Origin: Opitutus sp.
GTDB lineage: Bacteria > Verrucomicrobiota > Verrucomicrobiia > Opitutales > Opitutaceae
Assembly: GCA_024998815.1 (NCBI GenBank)
Contig: JACEUQ010000001.1
Span: 496,001-560,000, forward strand
Direction of reading: 5' to 3'
DNA: 64,000 nt
The notes below the pieces were generated by a model. The model saw only the letters and a list, made by a program, of their open reading frames with translations, made no database searches and was not told the DNA's origin. A program made the translations under genes and the position numbers. Within the stretch, counting starts at the first letter, position 1. Each line of letters begins with the position of its first letter. Of this stretch, positions 8,394 to 17,290 are shown in pieces.

Positions 8394-8610
8394 CCAGTTT
8401 TTCCTCCCACTCTTTGCCCTGCTGCTCGGTGGTCAGCAATCGTTCGGCTGAGGTGGAAACAGTCAGGGGGAAATCCTTACGGATTTCGATTTGCGCCAAA
8501 AATATATTAAATGCATCGCTGGGCTTCATTCCCAGGCGTGCGAGGATTTTCTCCGCATTACGCAGGCGTGCCGTGGGAACTCGGGACCGAAATAGGGTGG
8601 TTGCTGCCAT
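8383..8610 (-). CDS. RelB/DinJ-type antitoxin (putative)
   Basis: 75 aa, directly upstream of and overlapping the PemK-like toxin gene by 11 bp. Its middle (ILARLGMKPSDAFNIFLAQIEIRKDFP) resembles the ribbon-helix-helix dimerisation region of RelB/DinJ antitoxins, and the charged C-terminus (TEQQGKEWEEKLGAY) is a plausible toxin-binding tail. It probably neutralises the toxin and autorepresses the operon. Confidence 0.75.
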   Translation of the reverse strand: MAATTLFRSRVPTARLRNAEKILARLGMKPSDAFNIFLAQIEIRKDFPLTVSTSAERLLTTEQQGKEWEEKLGAY

Positions 8611-8669
8611 GGCTCGAAAGTGCTCAAAAGTGATCGATGGTCAAGACTGCTGCGTGATTTTGGGTTGAT

Positions 8670-9461
8670 TCAGACTCGGTGCCGATCGAGTCCTTGGTCA
8701 CAACGAACGGCCCGCGTGGTCAGCACATGGGCCAGACGCGCTTGGTTGGTTTGCACTTGGGCCCGCGACGCCACCGGGTGGTTTAGATGATAAACCAACG
8801 CACGGCCATGGACCAATTTGCGCTGGCGACCGAGGTGATAAAGCCGACTGCATAAATCGGAGTCCTCCATTCCCCAGCCCGCGTAAGCCTCGTCGAAGCC
8901 ATTGATCGCGACTAAATCATCACGCCACACGGCTAAATTACAGCCGATGAGGCCGCGTTGCCCCTGGTTTTTACGGACGATGGGGCAGGGGAGTCGGACT
9001 GCTTTAAATAAACCGCTCAGCCGACCGGTTAAAGCCAACTGGGTCAGCGAAACTCTGCCTGACAAGTAATCGCCGACCGAAGACTCGGCAATAAAGGCCC
9101 GGCGCCCCTGGACAAAATAACCGCTTTCGGCCAAGCCGAGATGATCGGCGAGAAATTGTCGGGAGGGAACGCAATCCCCGTCCAGAAAAATAACATAAGA
9201 GGATGCGGCCTGGGCGATGGCCTTGTTTAAGATGATGGTTTTACGGAACCCCTGGTCCTCGTGCCAGACGTGTTTTACCTGAACGCTGTGCTGCGCTTGG
9301 TGGCGATGGACAACCGCGGCGGTATCCGAATTGGAGCCATCGTCGGCGATGATGATTTCAGCCGGACGGGTTGATTGGTCTAGCAAGGCCGCAATAATGC
9401 TGTCCAGCGCGGCCGGCTGGTTATAGGTACTGACGATGATGCTGATCGGGGCCGAAGGCAT
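8670..9461 (-). CDS. Glycosyltransferase family 2
   Basis: 263 aa GT-A enzyme. The nucleotide-binding start ISIIVSTYNQP, the DDGSNSDT segment and the metal-binding FLDGDCVPS (DxD-like) are present. The C-terminal GWGMEDSDLCSRLYHLG is the acceptor-binding ED motif found in galactosyltransferase-like GT2 enzymes. There is no transmembrane segment, so it is a peripheral cytosolic enzyme of polysaccharide assembly. Sugar specificity is unknown. Confidence 0.9.
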   Translation of the reverse strand: MPSAPISIIVSTYNQPAALDSIIAALLDQSTRPAEIIIADDGSNSDTAAVVHRHQAQHSVQVKHVWHEDQGFRKTIILNKAIAQAASSYVIFLDGDCVPSRQFLADHLGLAESGYFVQGRRAFIAESSVGDYLSGRVSLTQLALTGRLSGLFKAVRLPCPIVRKNQGQRGLIGCNLAVWRDDLVAINGFDEAYAGWGMEDSDLCSRLYHLGRQRKLVHGRALVYHLNHPVASRAQVQTNQARLAHVLTTRAVRCDQGLDRHRV

Positions 9462-9605
9462 GAATCAGGTCGGATCAAGCCAAGTCAGTTTAGTCGCAAA
9501 AGAGCGCAAAGCACAAACCGGGTATTTCTATGCGAACTCTGTGTTCTTTCGCGGCAAAATGAATAGGTGCTTGCTGGGTATAAAATCAGTGCCAATGAGT
9601 GAAGA

Positions 9606-10406
9606 TTAGTGGTTAACGCCTGGGGAGGTGCCAGCGTCTCTCCCATTGAGGTGTTCATAGAGTCGGCTATAACGGACGAACGTGGAGAAGGCGGTGAAAA
9701 CCGCGATCAGTAGTCCTGGATAGCCATCGAGAAAACCGCGGCGTAGTACATAGGCTCGGAAAAAACGCCAAAACGAGCGGAATAAAGTCGATGGAATTGA
9801 AAATGTGCGGCCCTTTTCGATCTGCTGCTTGAGCGCCAAGTCAGTAAAGTAGGGGATTTTATTAATATACTGATAAATCGACGGCATGGTGTAGTGGTGC
9901 AGATCTCCCTTGAGCGTGGTCAACGGACCGGTGATCTCGATTTTTTCATGCACATGGGCGTCCCCACCCCATTTGGCGGCGTCGCGGCGAAACAGGCGCA
10001 GGCTCAAGTCGGGGTACCAGTCGCCGTGGGTAATCCAGCGATTGATCAGCCACACTTTTCGGGGGAATTTCACACCGGCAAAACGAGTGGGTCCATCGCC
10101 TGCAAAAAACGAAAGAATGTCCTGTTTCAGTGCCGGGGAGACTTCTTCGTCGGCGTCGAGCGTGAGAACCCAAGGTAGGGTGCACAAGGCGAGGGCTGCA
10201 TTTTTGGTATCGCGGAATCCCTGCCAGGGGAGGCGGTGGACGTTTGCCCCAAATGAGCGGGCAATAGCCTCGCTGTCATCGGTCGTGTTATTGAGTACGA
10301 CAATAATTTCGCCAACCCACGACTTTACGCTGGCGAGTAGGCGCGGCAGGTTTTTGCCTTCATTTTTTGCAACGATGCATACGCTTATGGGAATTGATGC
10401 TGACAT
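9606..10406 (-). CDS. Glycosyltransferase family 2, WaaE/KdtX-like
   Basis: 266 aa. The start ISVCIVAKNEGKNLPRLLASVKSW, the GFRDTKNAAL segment and VLTLDADEEVSP (metal-binding DxD) match the LPS core glucosyltransferase WaaE group. A late hydrophobic stretch (GFLDGYPGLLIAVFTAFSTF) is also typical of this group. ATG 10406 is preferred over an in-frame TTG at 10436. It probably adds a glucose-type residue to the LPS core or O-glycan. Same strand as the surrounding GT genes. Confidence 0.88.
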   Translation of the reverse strand: MSASIPISVCIVAKNEGKNLPRLLASVKSWVGEIIVVLNNTTDDSEAIARSFGANVHRLPWQGFRDTKNAALALCTLPWVLTLDADEEVSPALKQDILSFFAGDGPTRFAGVKFPRKVWLINRWITHGDWYPDLSLRLFRRDAAKWGGDAHVHEKIEITGPLTTLKGDLHHYTMPSIYQYINKIPYFTDLALKQQIEKGRTFSIPSTLFRSFWRFFRAYVLRRGFLDGYPGLLIAVFTAFSTFVRYSRLYEHLNGRDAGTSPGVNH

Positions 10407-10475
10407 GTACGACGCGACGAAGGAGACGTGGTGCAATTTAAGACAAGTGATTAAGGCTGGGCCGTGGAACTGTCG

Positions 10476-10730
10476 TTACTTCAATCCAAACCAGCGGGGG
10501 ATCTTACTAATTTCTTTGAATCCACGAGCAATTCGTCCGCGCAGGTAGTGGTTCCATATTTCGCGTTGAGTGGGACGGATAATGGTTTGAGGCGGAATAT
10601 TGATTTCAGGGCAAATGAGACGTAATTCTTCAATTGTGACGGGCATAGCGCGCTGGGAGAGATGCACGGCATCCATTAAAAATAGGGAGATTAGTTTCAC
10701 GTTTCGATCTGCGACATGATGCGCGTCCAT
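10476..10730 (-). CDS. Small hypothetical protein (possible gene remnant)
   Basis: 84 aa with no domain I recognise. The C-terminus (REIWNHYLRGRIARGFKEIS) is basic and amphipathic. It sits in the low-GC part of the cluster between a GT2 and a GT61 gene. It may be a true small gene or the 3' remnant of a larger transferase gene; no upstream continuation was seen. Confidence 0.4.
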   Translation of the reverse strand: MDAHHVADRNVKLISLFLMDAVHLSQRAMPVTIEELRLICPEINIPPQTIIRPTQREIWNHYLRGRIARGFKEISKIPRWFGLK

Positions 10731-10823
10731 CAGGGGAATTTATAGAGAAATTAGGGGTTGAGCTTGGCTCCGAGGCTAACCCCGGACGATTTAAAGGTTA
10801 TAGACTAGATTAAAAGTGGTGGA

Positions 10824-11990
10824 TTAAACCCCTGATTCACCAAGTTTATGTAATCTATCCATGCTGCTCCTTATTTTATCAAGAGGGAAGGTCCAATCAC
10901 TTTCATCTTGCTGGTAATCCTCATCGGCGCTAAGCGGGAGGTATCGATTGCCATGAGTCAGGGCAAGGTGTGTTGTGGTAGAAATCCACTCATGGTAAAT
11001 ATTTCCTGAGGTGCGATGTCCCGGCACGAGTTCTACACATAATGCGCCCTCGCAAAAAAGAACATTACGGAACGCCTGCCCAGCTGGTCCAATAATAAAA
11101 CAAGCCTCCGTAAAAAGTGTGATTTGCTCGTGAAGTGAAATACGGCTAAGTGCAATACGCTCTAAATTAGGGTGTGTTTGTTGGAGCAGGGAGAAGATTT
11201 CATCTTCATTTTTTAGGCGTCGACGAGAAGCGTCTTTTCGCGTTATGAAGATGCTTCTATTTCTTCGTTTTGGGTTTACCCCAATCTTCAAGAGACGTAC
11301 TATTTCTTGATATACTTTTGACTCAAATGGTAGTGATCGTTCAGTTAGCGGATGATTCGGTATAACCCAGGCATCCTCGCATTGAAGTGTTCCGTAGGAC
11401 AATTCTATGATTTTCTTCGGTTGCTCACCTAGTTTGGCCAGGTACTCCGTTTGCCAGCATGATTGTCCAGGGGTTATCAGGATGTTTAATTCGCTAGCTG
11501 TTCCGATAAACTCACGGGCAAGAAGAATGAGTGGCAAATGCTCGAAAAGGAAATGGTAGTGGTTGTCGGTATAGCGGCTTCCCAATGATACGACAGGACC
11601 CTCTATGCGTCGAGAAATAAACCCTATAGGTCGGCGTATTTTTTTAATAGGAGAATTGTCCATACTGCTATCGAGCCGGAGCAACTCATGGGGGGCGGTG
11701 AATAAGAAAGACTCGCGGCCGATAATGGATACTTCCTTAAGGTTACAGATTGAGACTTCTGGATGTCTTACTATAATATGGTTTTTAGTATCGCAATAAA
11801 AAGCCGATTCAAGGGTTTCAACCCATTTTGTTTGGGATGCAGCACGGATTACGTTGCGATTACAAGCAGGCGGCGGATTTGTGGTGATTTTAAGCTTTGG
11901 GCCAAATTTGCCACACCAAGCGGCCCAAGCTTCATGAATTAAGCGTTCAATTTTCCTGACGACGCGGAGGTGTAGGCTAACCGGTGACAT
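10824..11990 (-). CDS. Glycosyltransferase family 61 protein
   Basis: 388 aa, GT61 (DUF563) enzyme. Motifs include HYHFLFEHLPLILLAREF, RSIFITRKDASRRRLKNEDE and IIGPAGQAFRNVLFCEGALCVEL, the conserved core of bacterial capsule/LPS GT61 proteins. A second member of the same subfamily lies at 14486-15673 with the same motifs, so one may be a diverged duplicate. The gene begins 9 bp after the upstream methyltransferase ends. Local GC is lower than in flanking DNA, which suggests horizontal acquisition. Acceptor and donor unknown. Confidence 0.85.
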   Translation of the reverse strand: MSPVSLHLRVVRKIERLIHEAWAAWCGKFGPKLKITTNPPPACNRNVIRAASQTKWVETLESAFYCDTKNHIIVRHPEVSICNLKEVSIIGRESFLFTAPHELLRLDSSMDNSPIKKIRRPIGFISRRIEGPVVSLGSRYTDNHYHFLFEHLPLILLAREFIGTASELNILITPGQSCWQTEYLAKLGEQPKKIIELSYGTLQCEDAWVIPNHPLTERSLPFESKVYQEIVRLLKIGVNPKRRNRSIFITRKDASRRRLKNEDEIFSLLQQTHPNLERIALSRISLHEQITLFTEACFIIGPAGQAFRNVLFCEGALCVELVPGHRTSGNIYHEWISTTTHLALTHGNRYLPLSADEDYQQDESDWTFPLDKIRSSMDRLHKLGESGV

Positions 11991-11999
11991 GTTGCTGGA

Positions 12000-12776
12000 T
12001 TATAGGCGGGCAATGCATGAATTCAGTTGATTACGCGTGAACCGAAATAGGCCACACCCGTAATTCAGGTTCTGCGCATCTTCAATTTTTGAAAAAGGGT
12101 CCCACTTTACTGCCGAGTCGTCCTTTATGATTGAAAACTCTACTAGTTTGAGTTCGGGCAACGCGTCGATGATTTGAGCGGGTGAAAACACTCGGTGTGC
12201 GTGAAAAACAGTCCGAGATTTACCGCAGGGCGTTCCAATCAAAAGCTGGCCACCGGGAGCAAGTACGCGGGCTAGTTCAGAAAGGGCCAATTTCCAGCTT
12301 TTGGGGTCAATAGGATCTCCATATCGACCCAAGCCAATGTGTTCTATTACATGGAGGCAGCTTAAGCTGCTTACGGATTGATCAGGATATGGCAGCTCGC
12401 ATATGGTTCCACTTACCCATGAAAGTCCCGGTACTTGCGCATCCAGCGGGCGAATATCAACATATTCGACCGGACAAAAACTAACTACGTGCCCGACGAA
12501 ACCATCAAGGCGACTGGCTATATCAACATGGCACGTAGATTGATATTTGTAGACATGCTGGGCCGCCCATATGTCTTGCAGGAAATAGTGTCCGCGTGCT
12601 GAGCCAGCAGACGACTTTCGATCACCTAATATGGGCCGGAGTTCATTCACATCGGCCTTCCATTCATCGGGTGCTGAGCGCTGCCATGTGCGATAACAAC
12701 GAATAAACCAAAGAGCTTCGGCTGGATCATGTGATAAGTGGCGGATTAATTTCCGTAAATTGCGTAGGGTAATCAT
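12000..12776 (-). CDS. DUF268/class I SAM-dependent methyltransferase-like protein
   Basis: 258 aa. The region VEYVDIRPLD ... GTICELPYPDQSVSSLSCLHVIEHIGLGRYGDP resembles DUF268 and SAM-methyltransferase proteins found in O-antigen clusters, and LARVLAPGGQLLIGTP is the usual post-motif strand. It probably methylates a sugar or a glycan end, although a classical GxGxG motif is weak (FVGHVVSF). Same strand and tight spacing as the neighbouring GT61 and GT10 genes. Confidence 0.75.
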   Translation of the reverse strand: MITLRNLRKLIRHLSHDPAEALWFIRCYRTWQRSAPDEWKADVNELRPILGDRKSSAGSARGHYFLQDIWAAQHVYKYQSTCHVDIASRLDGFVGHVVSFCPVEYVDIRPLDAQVPGLSWVSGTICELPYPDQSVSSLSCLHVIEHIGLGRYGDPIDPKSWKLALSELARVLAPGGQLLIGTPCGKSRTVFHAHRVFSPAQIIDALPELKLVEFSIIKDDSAVKWDPFSKIEDAQNLNYGCGLFRFTRNQLNSCIARL

Positions 12777-12805
12777 TAAGTTGTTTTCTTGAAATTGAGT
12801 GATCT

Positions 12806-13636
12806 TTATTCACTAATTAGTGAGTTAACATTGCGCCAAATATGCTCCTCTACGTAGACATAGCGTTTTGCGCGTTCAAAGTTGTCTTTGATTGCACTAA
12901 GGCGCTGGTCGTAATCGAGAGCGCTTAGTCCAGCTAGTATTTTTTCGAGTTGGTATGGGTGCTCGAATGTAATTAATCCATCTAAATTAAAGAATAAACC
13001 GATTCCTGGGCATCCCCAATAAATCGGAATAGTGCCCGTTAGGAAGCAATCGATTAGTTTCTCGCTGAAATAGAAGTTTTGTCGGCAATTTTCGATGCAA
13101 ATAGAATAGCGGAAATCGCGAAGTGCTTCTATCTTCAGACTTATAGGCTTATAACCATTTCCAGCAATGAAATCTATCTGGGGTTTGTGATTATTGATAA
13201 CGGTGTGCCGAAGTTTGTGGCCTGGTAGGCTCTTTTTGGCTGATGCGATAATAGATAAAGTCCGTTTTTTTTCTGGCAGCGTCCAGTCTTTTTCATGCAG
13301 CCAACAACCTCCTATTGGGGTGAACCGTGCGTGAGGGAATTTTTCTAAAATCGGTTGGTTGAACGTTAGAATTCGATTAAATTTACCGGGGTTGCTTGTA
13401 ATGTACTTATATGCCTTGCGTGTTACTTCTGGTGACTCATATAACCACGCCACTTTTGTTTGTGATTCCAGCGCCACCGCGTCGGCCACATTTTCGTCGG
13501 TGTAAACGGTAAGAGGAGATACTGCAGAAGAACGATCCCACTCAAACGGAAGATTTGGGAAATCTAAAACGCCACTCCCCGCCGTTTTAGCGTGTGCAAA
13601 CATCTTATCCCTAAGGCCAATTTTAATCCGTTTCAT
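12806..13636 (-). CDS. Glycosyltransferase family 10 (alpha-1,3/4-fucosyltransferase-like)
   Basis: 276 aa. The C-terminal half contains YSICIENCRQNFYFSEKLID and CFLTGTIPIYWGCPGIGLFF, the GDP-fucose-binding signature of GT10 enzymes. The N-terminal acceptor region is short and divergent. It is 4 bp downstream of a GT11 fucosyltransferase gene, so the product glycan may be fucosylated at two linkages. GDP-fucose synthesis genes are not in the window. Base composition is AT-rich relative to neighbours. Confidence 0.85.
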   Translation of the reverse strand: MKRIKIGLRDKMFAHAKTAGSGVLDFPNLPFEWDRSSAVSPLTVYTDENVADAVALESQTKVAWLYESPEVTRKAYKYITSNPGKFNRILTFNQPILEKFPHARFTPIGGCWLHEKDWTLPEKKRTLSIIASAKKSLPGHKLRHTVINNHKPQIDFIAGNGYKPISLKIEALRDFRYSICIENCRQNFYFSEKLIDCFLTGTIPIYWGCPGIGLFFNLDGLITFEHPYQLEKILAGLSALDYDQRLSAIKDNFERAKRYVYVEEHIWRNVNSLISE

Positions 13637-13640
13637 TGGT

Positions 13641-14486
13641 TTAATTTGGAATGACAGTCCAGTTCATTGCCGGTGCGGCTCGGTAACCCCAATGAGCAGG
13701 AGCTACCACCTTTTGCTTGTTGTGTGCCGCTAGCCACGCGCCCCACCAACTGAACGTGCTGTTGGCGATGATGTGATGGCGGCAACAGCTCATGAGATGT
13801 AGATCTGTTACCGCTCCTGAGGGAGTGGTGTTGCTGTCAACGTGGATTACGTCTGCAGCTGATGGTATATGGGTTTTCGCCCAAGCTGGGTTATCGGAGA
13901 AAATGAAAAACACTGGTTTTTTTACTATTGATCGCATGTGCTTAATCGCTCGTTCGTAATAACCAATGCCCAGTACGTGCGCATAATCATTACGGCGAAT
14001 GTGTAGGCTGACACTTTCAGATTGTTCAATTTGGGTAGCTAGAAATTGGTCAACCGCCGACAGCATAACTTGAGGGCGTAACTCTTCACGAATTTGAAAT
14101 GAGTGGAATGTGAAGTAGGACTCTCGTTGCCAATAACCTTCCAAATATACTTGGGCTCGACGAGGCTTAAACGTAGTCAGACTAAGGTCAAATAGGCTGC
14201 GTTCTTCGTAATAGTTCTTCCAAGCGCAGGGAAGGTAACGGTTGAGTTTCCTTTGTCGGCGTAAGCTTTTGCTGTTTAAATAGTAAAGATTTACTTCGTC
14301 TGCGGTTGCCATGGTTGCTTGGATCGGAAATCGGTCCAATAGGTAGGATCTACCGAAGGTGTCCTCGGCAAACCCGTTAATGAGGTCGAGCTTGAGTTCA
14401 CGGCCGGTGCGGAGGGCGAGGGAGCGGGCCGCGGCATAGATAAAGAGCTGGTTGCCCAGCCCGCCCATGACTCGTGCAATAATCAT
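13641..14486 (-). CDS. Glycosyltransferase family 11 (alpha-1,2-fucosyltransferase)
   Basis: 281 aa. The N-terminal GGLGNQLFIYAAARSLA, the central HIRRNDY (the HxRRxD donor-binding motif) and the C-terminal NSTFSWWGAWLA are the three diagnostic GT11 motifs. It transfers fucose from GDP-fucose to galactose-type acceptors on surface glycans. The start overlaps the stop of the upstream GT61 gene by one base (TAATG arrangement), indicating translational coupling. Confidence 0.93.
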   Translation of the reverse strand: MIIARVMGGLGNQLFIYAAARSLALRTGRELKLDLINGFAEDTFGRSYLLDRFPIQATMATADEVNLYYLNSKSLRRQRKLNRYLPCAWKNYYEERSLFDLSLTTFKPRRAQVYLEGYWQRESYFTFHSFQIREELRPQVMLSAVDQFLATQIEQSESVSLHIRRNDYAHVLGIGYYERAIKHMRSIVKKPVFFIFSDNPAWAKTHIPSAADVIHVDSNTTPSGAVTDLHLMSCCRHHIIANSTFSWWGAWLAAHNKQKVVAPAHWGYRAAPAMNWTVIPN

Positions 14487-15673
14487 TACAAGGCGTGCTT
14501 AGTGGCACCGGCAAGTAGCTCGGGCAATTCGACGGTGAAGCGCTGGGCTGGGTATTCGTTGTCAGCGGCGCCAGCATGCGAATCTTCCGAATAAAGTGAG
14601 ACCGGGTGGTTATTATTGAGGGTGCCAATCAGGCTGTAGTTGTCGGCCCAGAATCGGTATTCGTTGTCGTGGGAACGGTGTCCAGGGACGAGTTGGATGA
14701 TAATTGCGTCGCGAGCATAGAGAGTTCCACGGAATGCCTGGCTGTGAGGCCCGATCACAATCTTAGCCTCATTAAAAAGATTTACTTGTTTTTCCACACT
14801 TAGGCCTGAGAGCGATACGCGTCGAATTTCAGGCAGGAATCGCTGCGCTATAGAATAGATTTCATCTTCATTTGCTAAGCGGCGGCCGGGAGCGTCTTTA
14901 CGTGTAATGAAGATCGAGGATCGTTGCGAAGCTGGTTTTGCCGAGGGTAGTCCGAGTCGCCTGACCATTTCGATGTAAAGTTCCGGAGGGCATAATTCTG
15001 CGATGCCGGTGCGACTGAGATTGGGAACGGTCCACGCTTGGCGGCACCAAGTCGTGCCAGGGCTGGCCTCTATGACTTCGTTACCAGTGAATCCAAACGC
15101 ATTGAGGTATTCCCGTTGCCATCCGCCGTGGCCGGGAGTGACCAGAACCTTACGAGGGAATTCTTTGCCCATACGTTGGTGCGCCAATAGGATACGCGGT
15201 AGGTGTTCGACTAAAAAGTGCCCGCGGTTACCGGGCGCTCGTCCGCCTAGCAGAAACACAGGTTCGTCGATGCGGAGGGCTAACGGACGGACGGGACGGC
15301 GAATTTTGCTGATAGGGTGCTTATCCAAACTGGCACAAAGTCGCAGGACTGTATGCGAGTCGGAAAAAATAAACGCTTCGCTTCCTGTGACGTAAATGTT
15401 TTGTAGCTCCAATAGGCGAGTTGGTGCATGGGAGGAGACGCGAAGGGTCTGGTTTGAGTAATAATTATCCTCGAATGAGTTGGCCCATTTGGTTTCTTCT
15501 GCGGGGTTGAAAAGACGCTCGCAGTTAATCTTCATCGATTGGTCAGTAAATTTGATCTGTGGTGCACAGCAGCGACTGAAGCCGGAGAAGGCGTCATGCA
15601 GAAAGCGGTCAAGTTTACGTGGTAGGCGGATGGGCACTGTTTTCAGCGTTTGGCCAACCAGAGGGTTTTCCAA
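14486..15673 (-). CDS. Glycosyltransferase family 61 protein
   Basis: 395 aa, paralogous to the gene at 10824-11990: GNRGHFLVEHLPRILLAHQ, SSIFITRKDAPGRRLANEDE, KIVIGPHSQAFRGTLYARDA and QLVPGHRSHDNEYRFW align throughout. The likely start is TTG at 15673, overlapping the upstream DUF6492 gene by 31 bp; the next ATG (about residue 47) would delete the family's N-terminal region. Role in the surface glycan is inferred from the family and neighbours. Confidence 0.85.
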   Translation of the reverse strand: MENPLVGQTLKTVPIRLPRKLDRFLHDAFSGFSRCCAPQIKFTDQSMKINCERLFNPAEETKWANSFEDNYYSNQTLRVSSHAPTRLLELQNIYVTGSEAFIFSDSHTVLRLCASLDKHPISKIRRPVRPLALRIDEPVFLLGGRAPGNRGHFLVEHLPRILLAHQRMGKEFPRKVLVTPGHGGWQREYLNAFGFTGNEVIEASPGTTWCRQAWTVPNLSRTGIAELCPPELYIEMVRRLGLPSAKPASQRSSIFITRKDAPGRRLANEDEIYSIAQRFLPEIRRVSLSGLSVEKQVNLFNEAKIVIGPHSQAFRGTLYARDAIIIQLVPGHRSHDNEYRFWADNYSLIGTLNNNHPVSLYSEDSHAGAADNEYPAQRFTVELPELLAGATKHAL

Positions 15674-16512
15674 GTGCGTTTTTTGCGTTTTACGCGGTCG
15701 GCGGCGTGGTCCCAGTTGGACTGGCTCACGATTCCAAAAAAATTATCCGCCAGCACCGCTTCGGTTTCACCGAGTCGGGCACTTTCGGCCTGGTCTGCGG
15801 CATAATGGAAACATTTAAACAGGGGTTCGACCGGTCGCAGTGGAATCACGGGGTGAGTCAGCAGGTATTCGCCATACCACTGGGTTTCGCAGGGGAATTC
15901 GAGGATCAGGTCTTGGAAGTTCAAACTGCGCGGCTCGGCGTAATCACGAAACAGGCCCTCCCATACGGTCGCCGACCAGACGCAGGGCGTGGGGGCGAAA
16001 TCGTAGAGGCGTCCCGGTCGGTTAAACAGCGCCTTGGCGCGTTGGCGCAACTCGCGGTATTGGTGGATGCGCTTGGTTTCGCCGGTGCGCGCCGCATGCT
16101 GGAGCATGTGCGAGCCCTCGTTGATGACCGTGTAGGGCTGGTCGCCTTCGTATAAAAAGTCGTCCCGGCCGAAGGGGCGGATGAACCACGAGTCGGAGTC
16201 GATCACCAGGTAGTTTTGGCAGAGCCCCAGCCGCCAAAACTCTGATTTGACCACCTGCTGCAACTGGCGTGGCTCCAAAGCCGGCGTGCGGGTTTTGCCG
16301 GTGGCAAAGGTGAGCGTGAGGATCGTTTCGTCGGCGATGAGGGTAAAACCGTGTTCACGGGCGAGTGGTTCGAAGAGCGCGATATCTGCCTGCGGTACGC
16401 TGACGAAAAAGGGCAGTTTTTCCCGGTTGTGACGGGTGATGCTGGCCGCCAGACGCGCGACCCGGTTGAGGTCGTTGTGGTAGGATTTACAGTAAAGGAC
16501 GATGGGCGGCAT
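15643..16512 (-). CDS. DUF6492 family glycosyltransferase-like protein
   Basis: 289 aa. The pattern IVLYCKSYHNDLNRVARLAASITRHN, then LVIDSDSWFIRPF (DxD metal site) and TQWYGEYLL, matches the DUF6492 proteins of polysaccharide loci, thought to be GT-A transferases. It is the first gene of the tightly packed block running down to 10824. Its upstream spacer is a heptamer repeat array. Confidence 0.8.
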   Translation of the reverse strand: MPPIVLYCKSYHNDLNRVARLAASITRHNREKLPFFVSVPQADIALFEPLAREHGFTLIADETILTLTFATGKTRTPALEPRQLQQVVKSEFWRLGLCQNYLVIDSDSWFIRPFGRDDFLYEGDQPYTVINEGSHMLQHAARTGETKRIHQYRELRQRAKALFNRPGRLYDFAPTPCVWSATVWEGLFRDYAEPRSLNFQDLILEFPCETQWYGEYLLTHPVIPLRPVEPLFKCFHYAADQAESARLGETEAVLADNFFGIVSQSNWDHAADRVKRKKRTWKTLWLAKR

Positions 16513-16523
16513 GGCGGGGCTGT

Positions 16524-16607
16524 GAGCTGTGAGCTAGGAGCTGTGAGCTAGGAGCTAGGAGCTGTGAGCTAGGAGCTGTAAGCTAGGAGCTACGAGCTAA
16601 AAGCTGG
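16524..16607. repeat. Heptamer tandem array (GAGCTNN x12)
   Basis: Twelve consecutive 7-bp units of the form GAGCTAG, GAGCTGT, AAGCTAG and similar, each with a central AGCT. The array ends inside the 3' end of the PIN-domain gene (stop at 16597). A second, shorter array is at 18639-18680. Confidence 0.9.
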
Positions 16608-17034
16608 GTGCGGGCTGGAACACGCCAAACACCTCAAAATCACTCATGTTGAGCGTGAGCAGGCGGGTGATGCCGGCGGCGTAGTAGGTGGCGGCTAATT
16701 GTGTATCGAGTAAGCGATTACGACCCAGCCGATGTTGGCGCAGCCAAAGTAACCCGAGGCGAGTCGAATCCAGCGTGGGGTAAACGGGTTTCACTTCACA
16801 GGCTTCCCACCACCCTTGGGCCTTGGCGAGCGCTTCGTCCATAGTCAACGGGGTCGTAAACCGGCGCGGGTCCGTCACGACATGGATAAATTCAGTGAGC
16901 ACCTGCGGCGCCAGTGCCAGGGGTTGCGCGTGTTTGGCCAAGGCTTGGTCCAACCAGAGTCGGGCCGCCTCGTGTCCGGGGACTTCACGTAACTCGATCT
17001 GGACCAAAAAAGTGGTATCGACCCCGTAAATCAT
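16597..17034 (-). CDS. vapC: PIN-domain ribonuclease toxin (VapC-like)
   Basis: 145 aa. The PIN-domain acidic residues are visible: Asp in YGVDTTFLVQ near the N-terminus, Glu in VLTEFIHV, and Asp in RLLDTQLAATYY. Such proteins cleave tRNA or rRNA when unopposed. It overlaps the upstream antitoxin gene by 4 bp. The last codons are formed by the heptamer array, so the C-terminus may vary with array length. Confidence 0.88.
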   Translation of the reverse strand: MIYGVDTTFLVQIELREVPGHEAARLWLDQALAKHAQPLALAPQVLTEFIHVVTDPRRFTTPLTMDEALAKAQGWWEACEVKPVYPTLDSTRLGLLWLRQHRLGRNRLLDTQLAATYYAAGITRLLTLNMSDFEVFGVFQPAPSF

Positions 17035-17267
17035 GGTTTTTCGAGAAAATCGTCCAAAAGCTCACTGCGGCTGGACCACGGTTGCAGCAGGGCCCCACCG
17101 GAGGAGGGCTTAATGTCCCGCAAGCTCTTTACGGGCCGTATCTTGGATTGACGATACAGCTCCATGGCTTCGCGCAAGAGTTCGGAGGTGGGTCGATCCT
17201 GCTCCTGCGCATAGCGCTGAAAATCGGCATACACCGGCTCACTTACATTAAGTGTGATGGTTTTCAT
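17031..17267 (-). CDS. Ribbon-helix-helix antitoxin (VapB-like)
   Basis: 78 aa. The N-terminus ITLNVSEPVYADFQRYAQEQDRPTSELLREAMELY is a CopG/RHH-type DNA-binding fold, and the C-terminal tail (SRSELLDDFLEKP) is acidic and suited to toxin binding. It overlaps the PIN toxin gene by 4 bp (ATGA), so it is co-translated and probably autoregulates the module. Confidence 0.82.
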   Translation of the reverse strand: MKTITLNVSEPVYADFQRYAQEQDRPTSELLREAMELYRQSKIRPVKSLRDIKPSSGGALLQPWSSRSELLDDFLEKP

Positions 17268-17290
17268 GTGGTTCAGGATATATTGATCGA

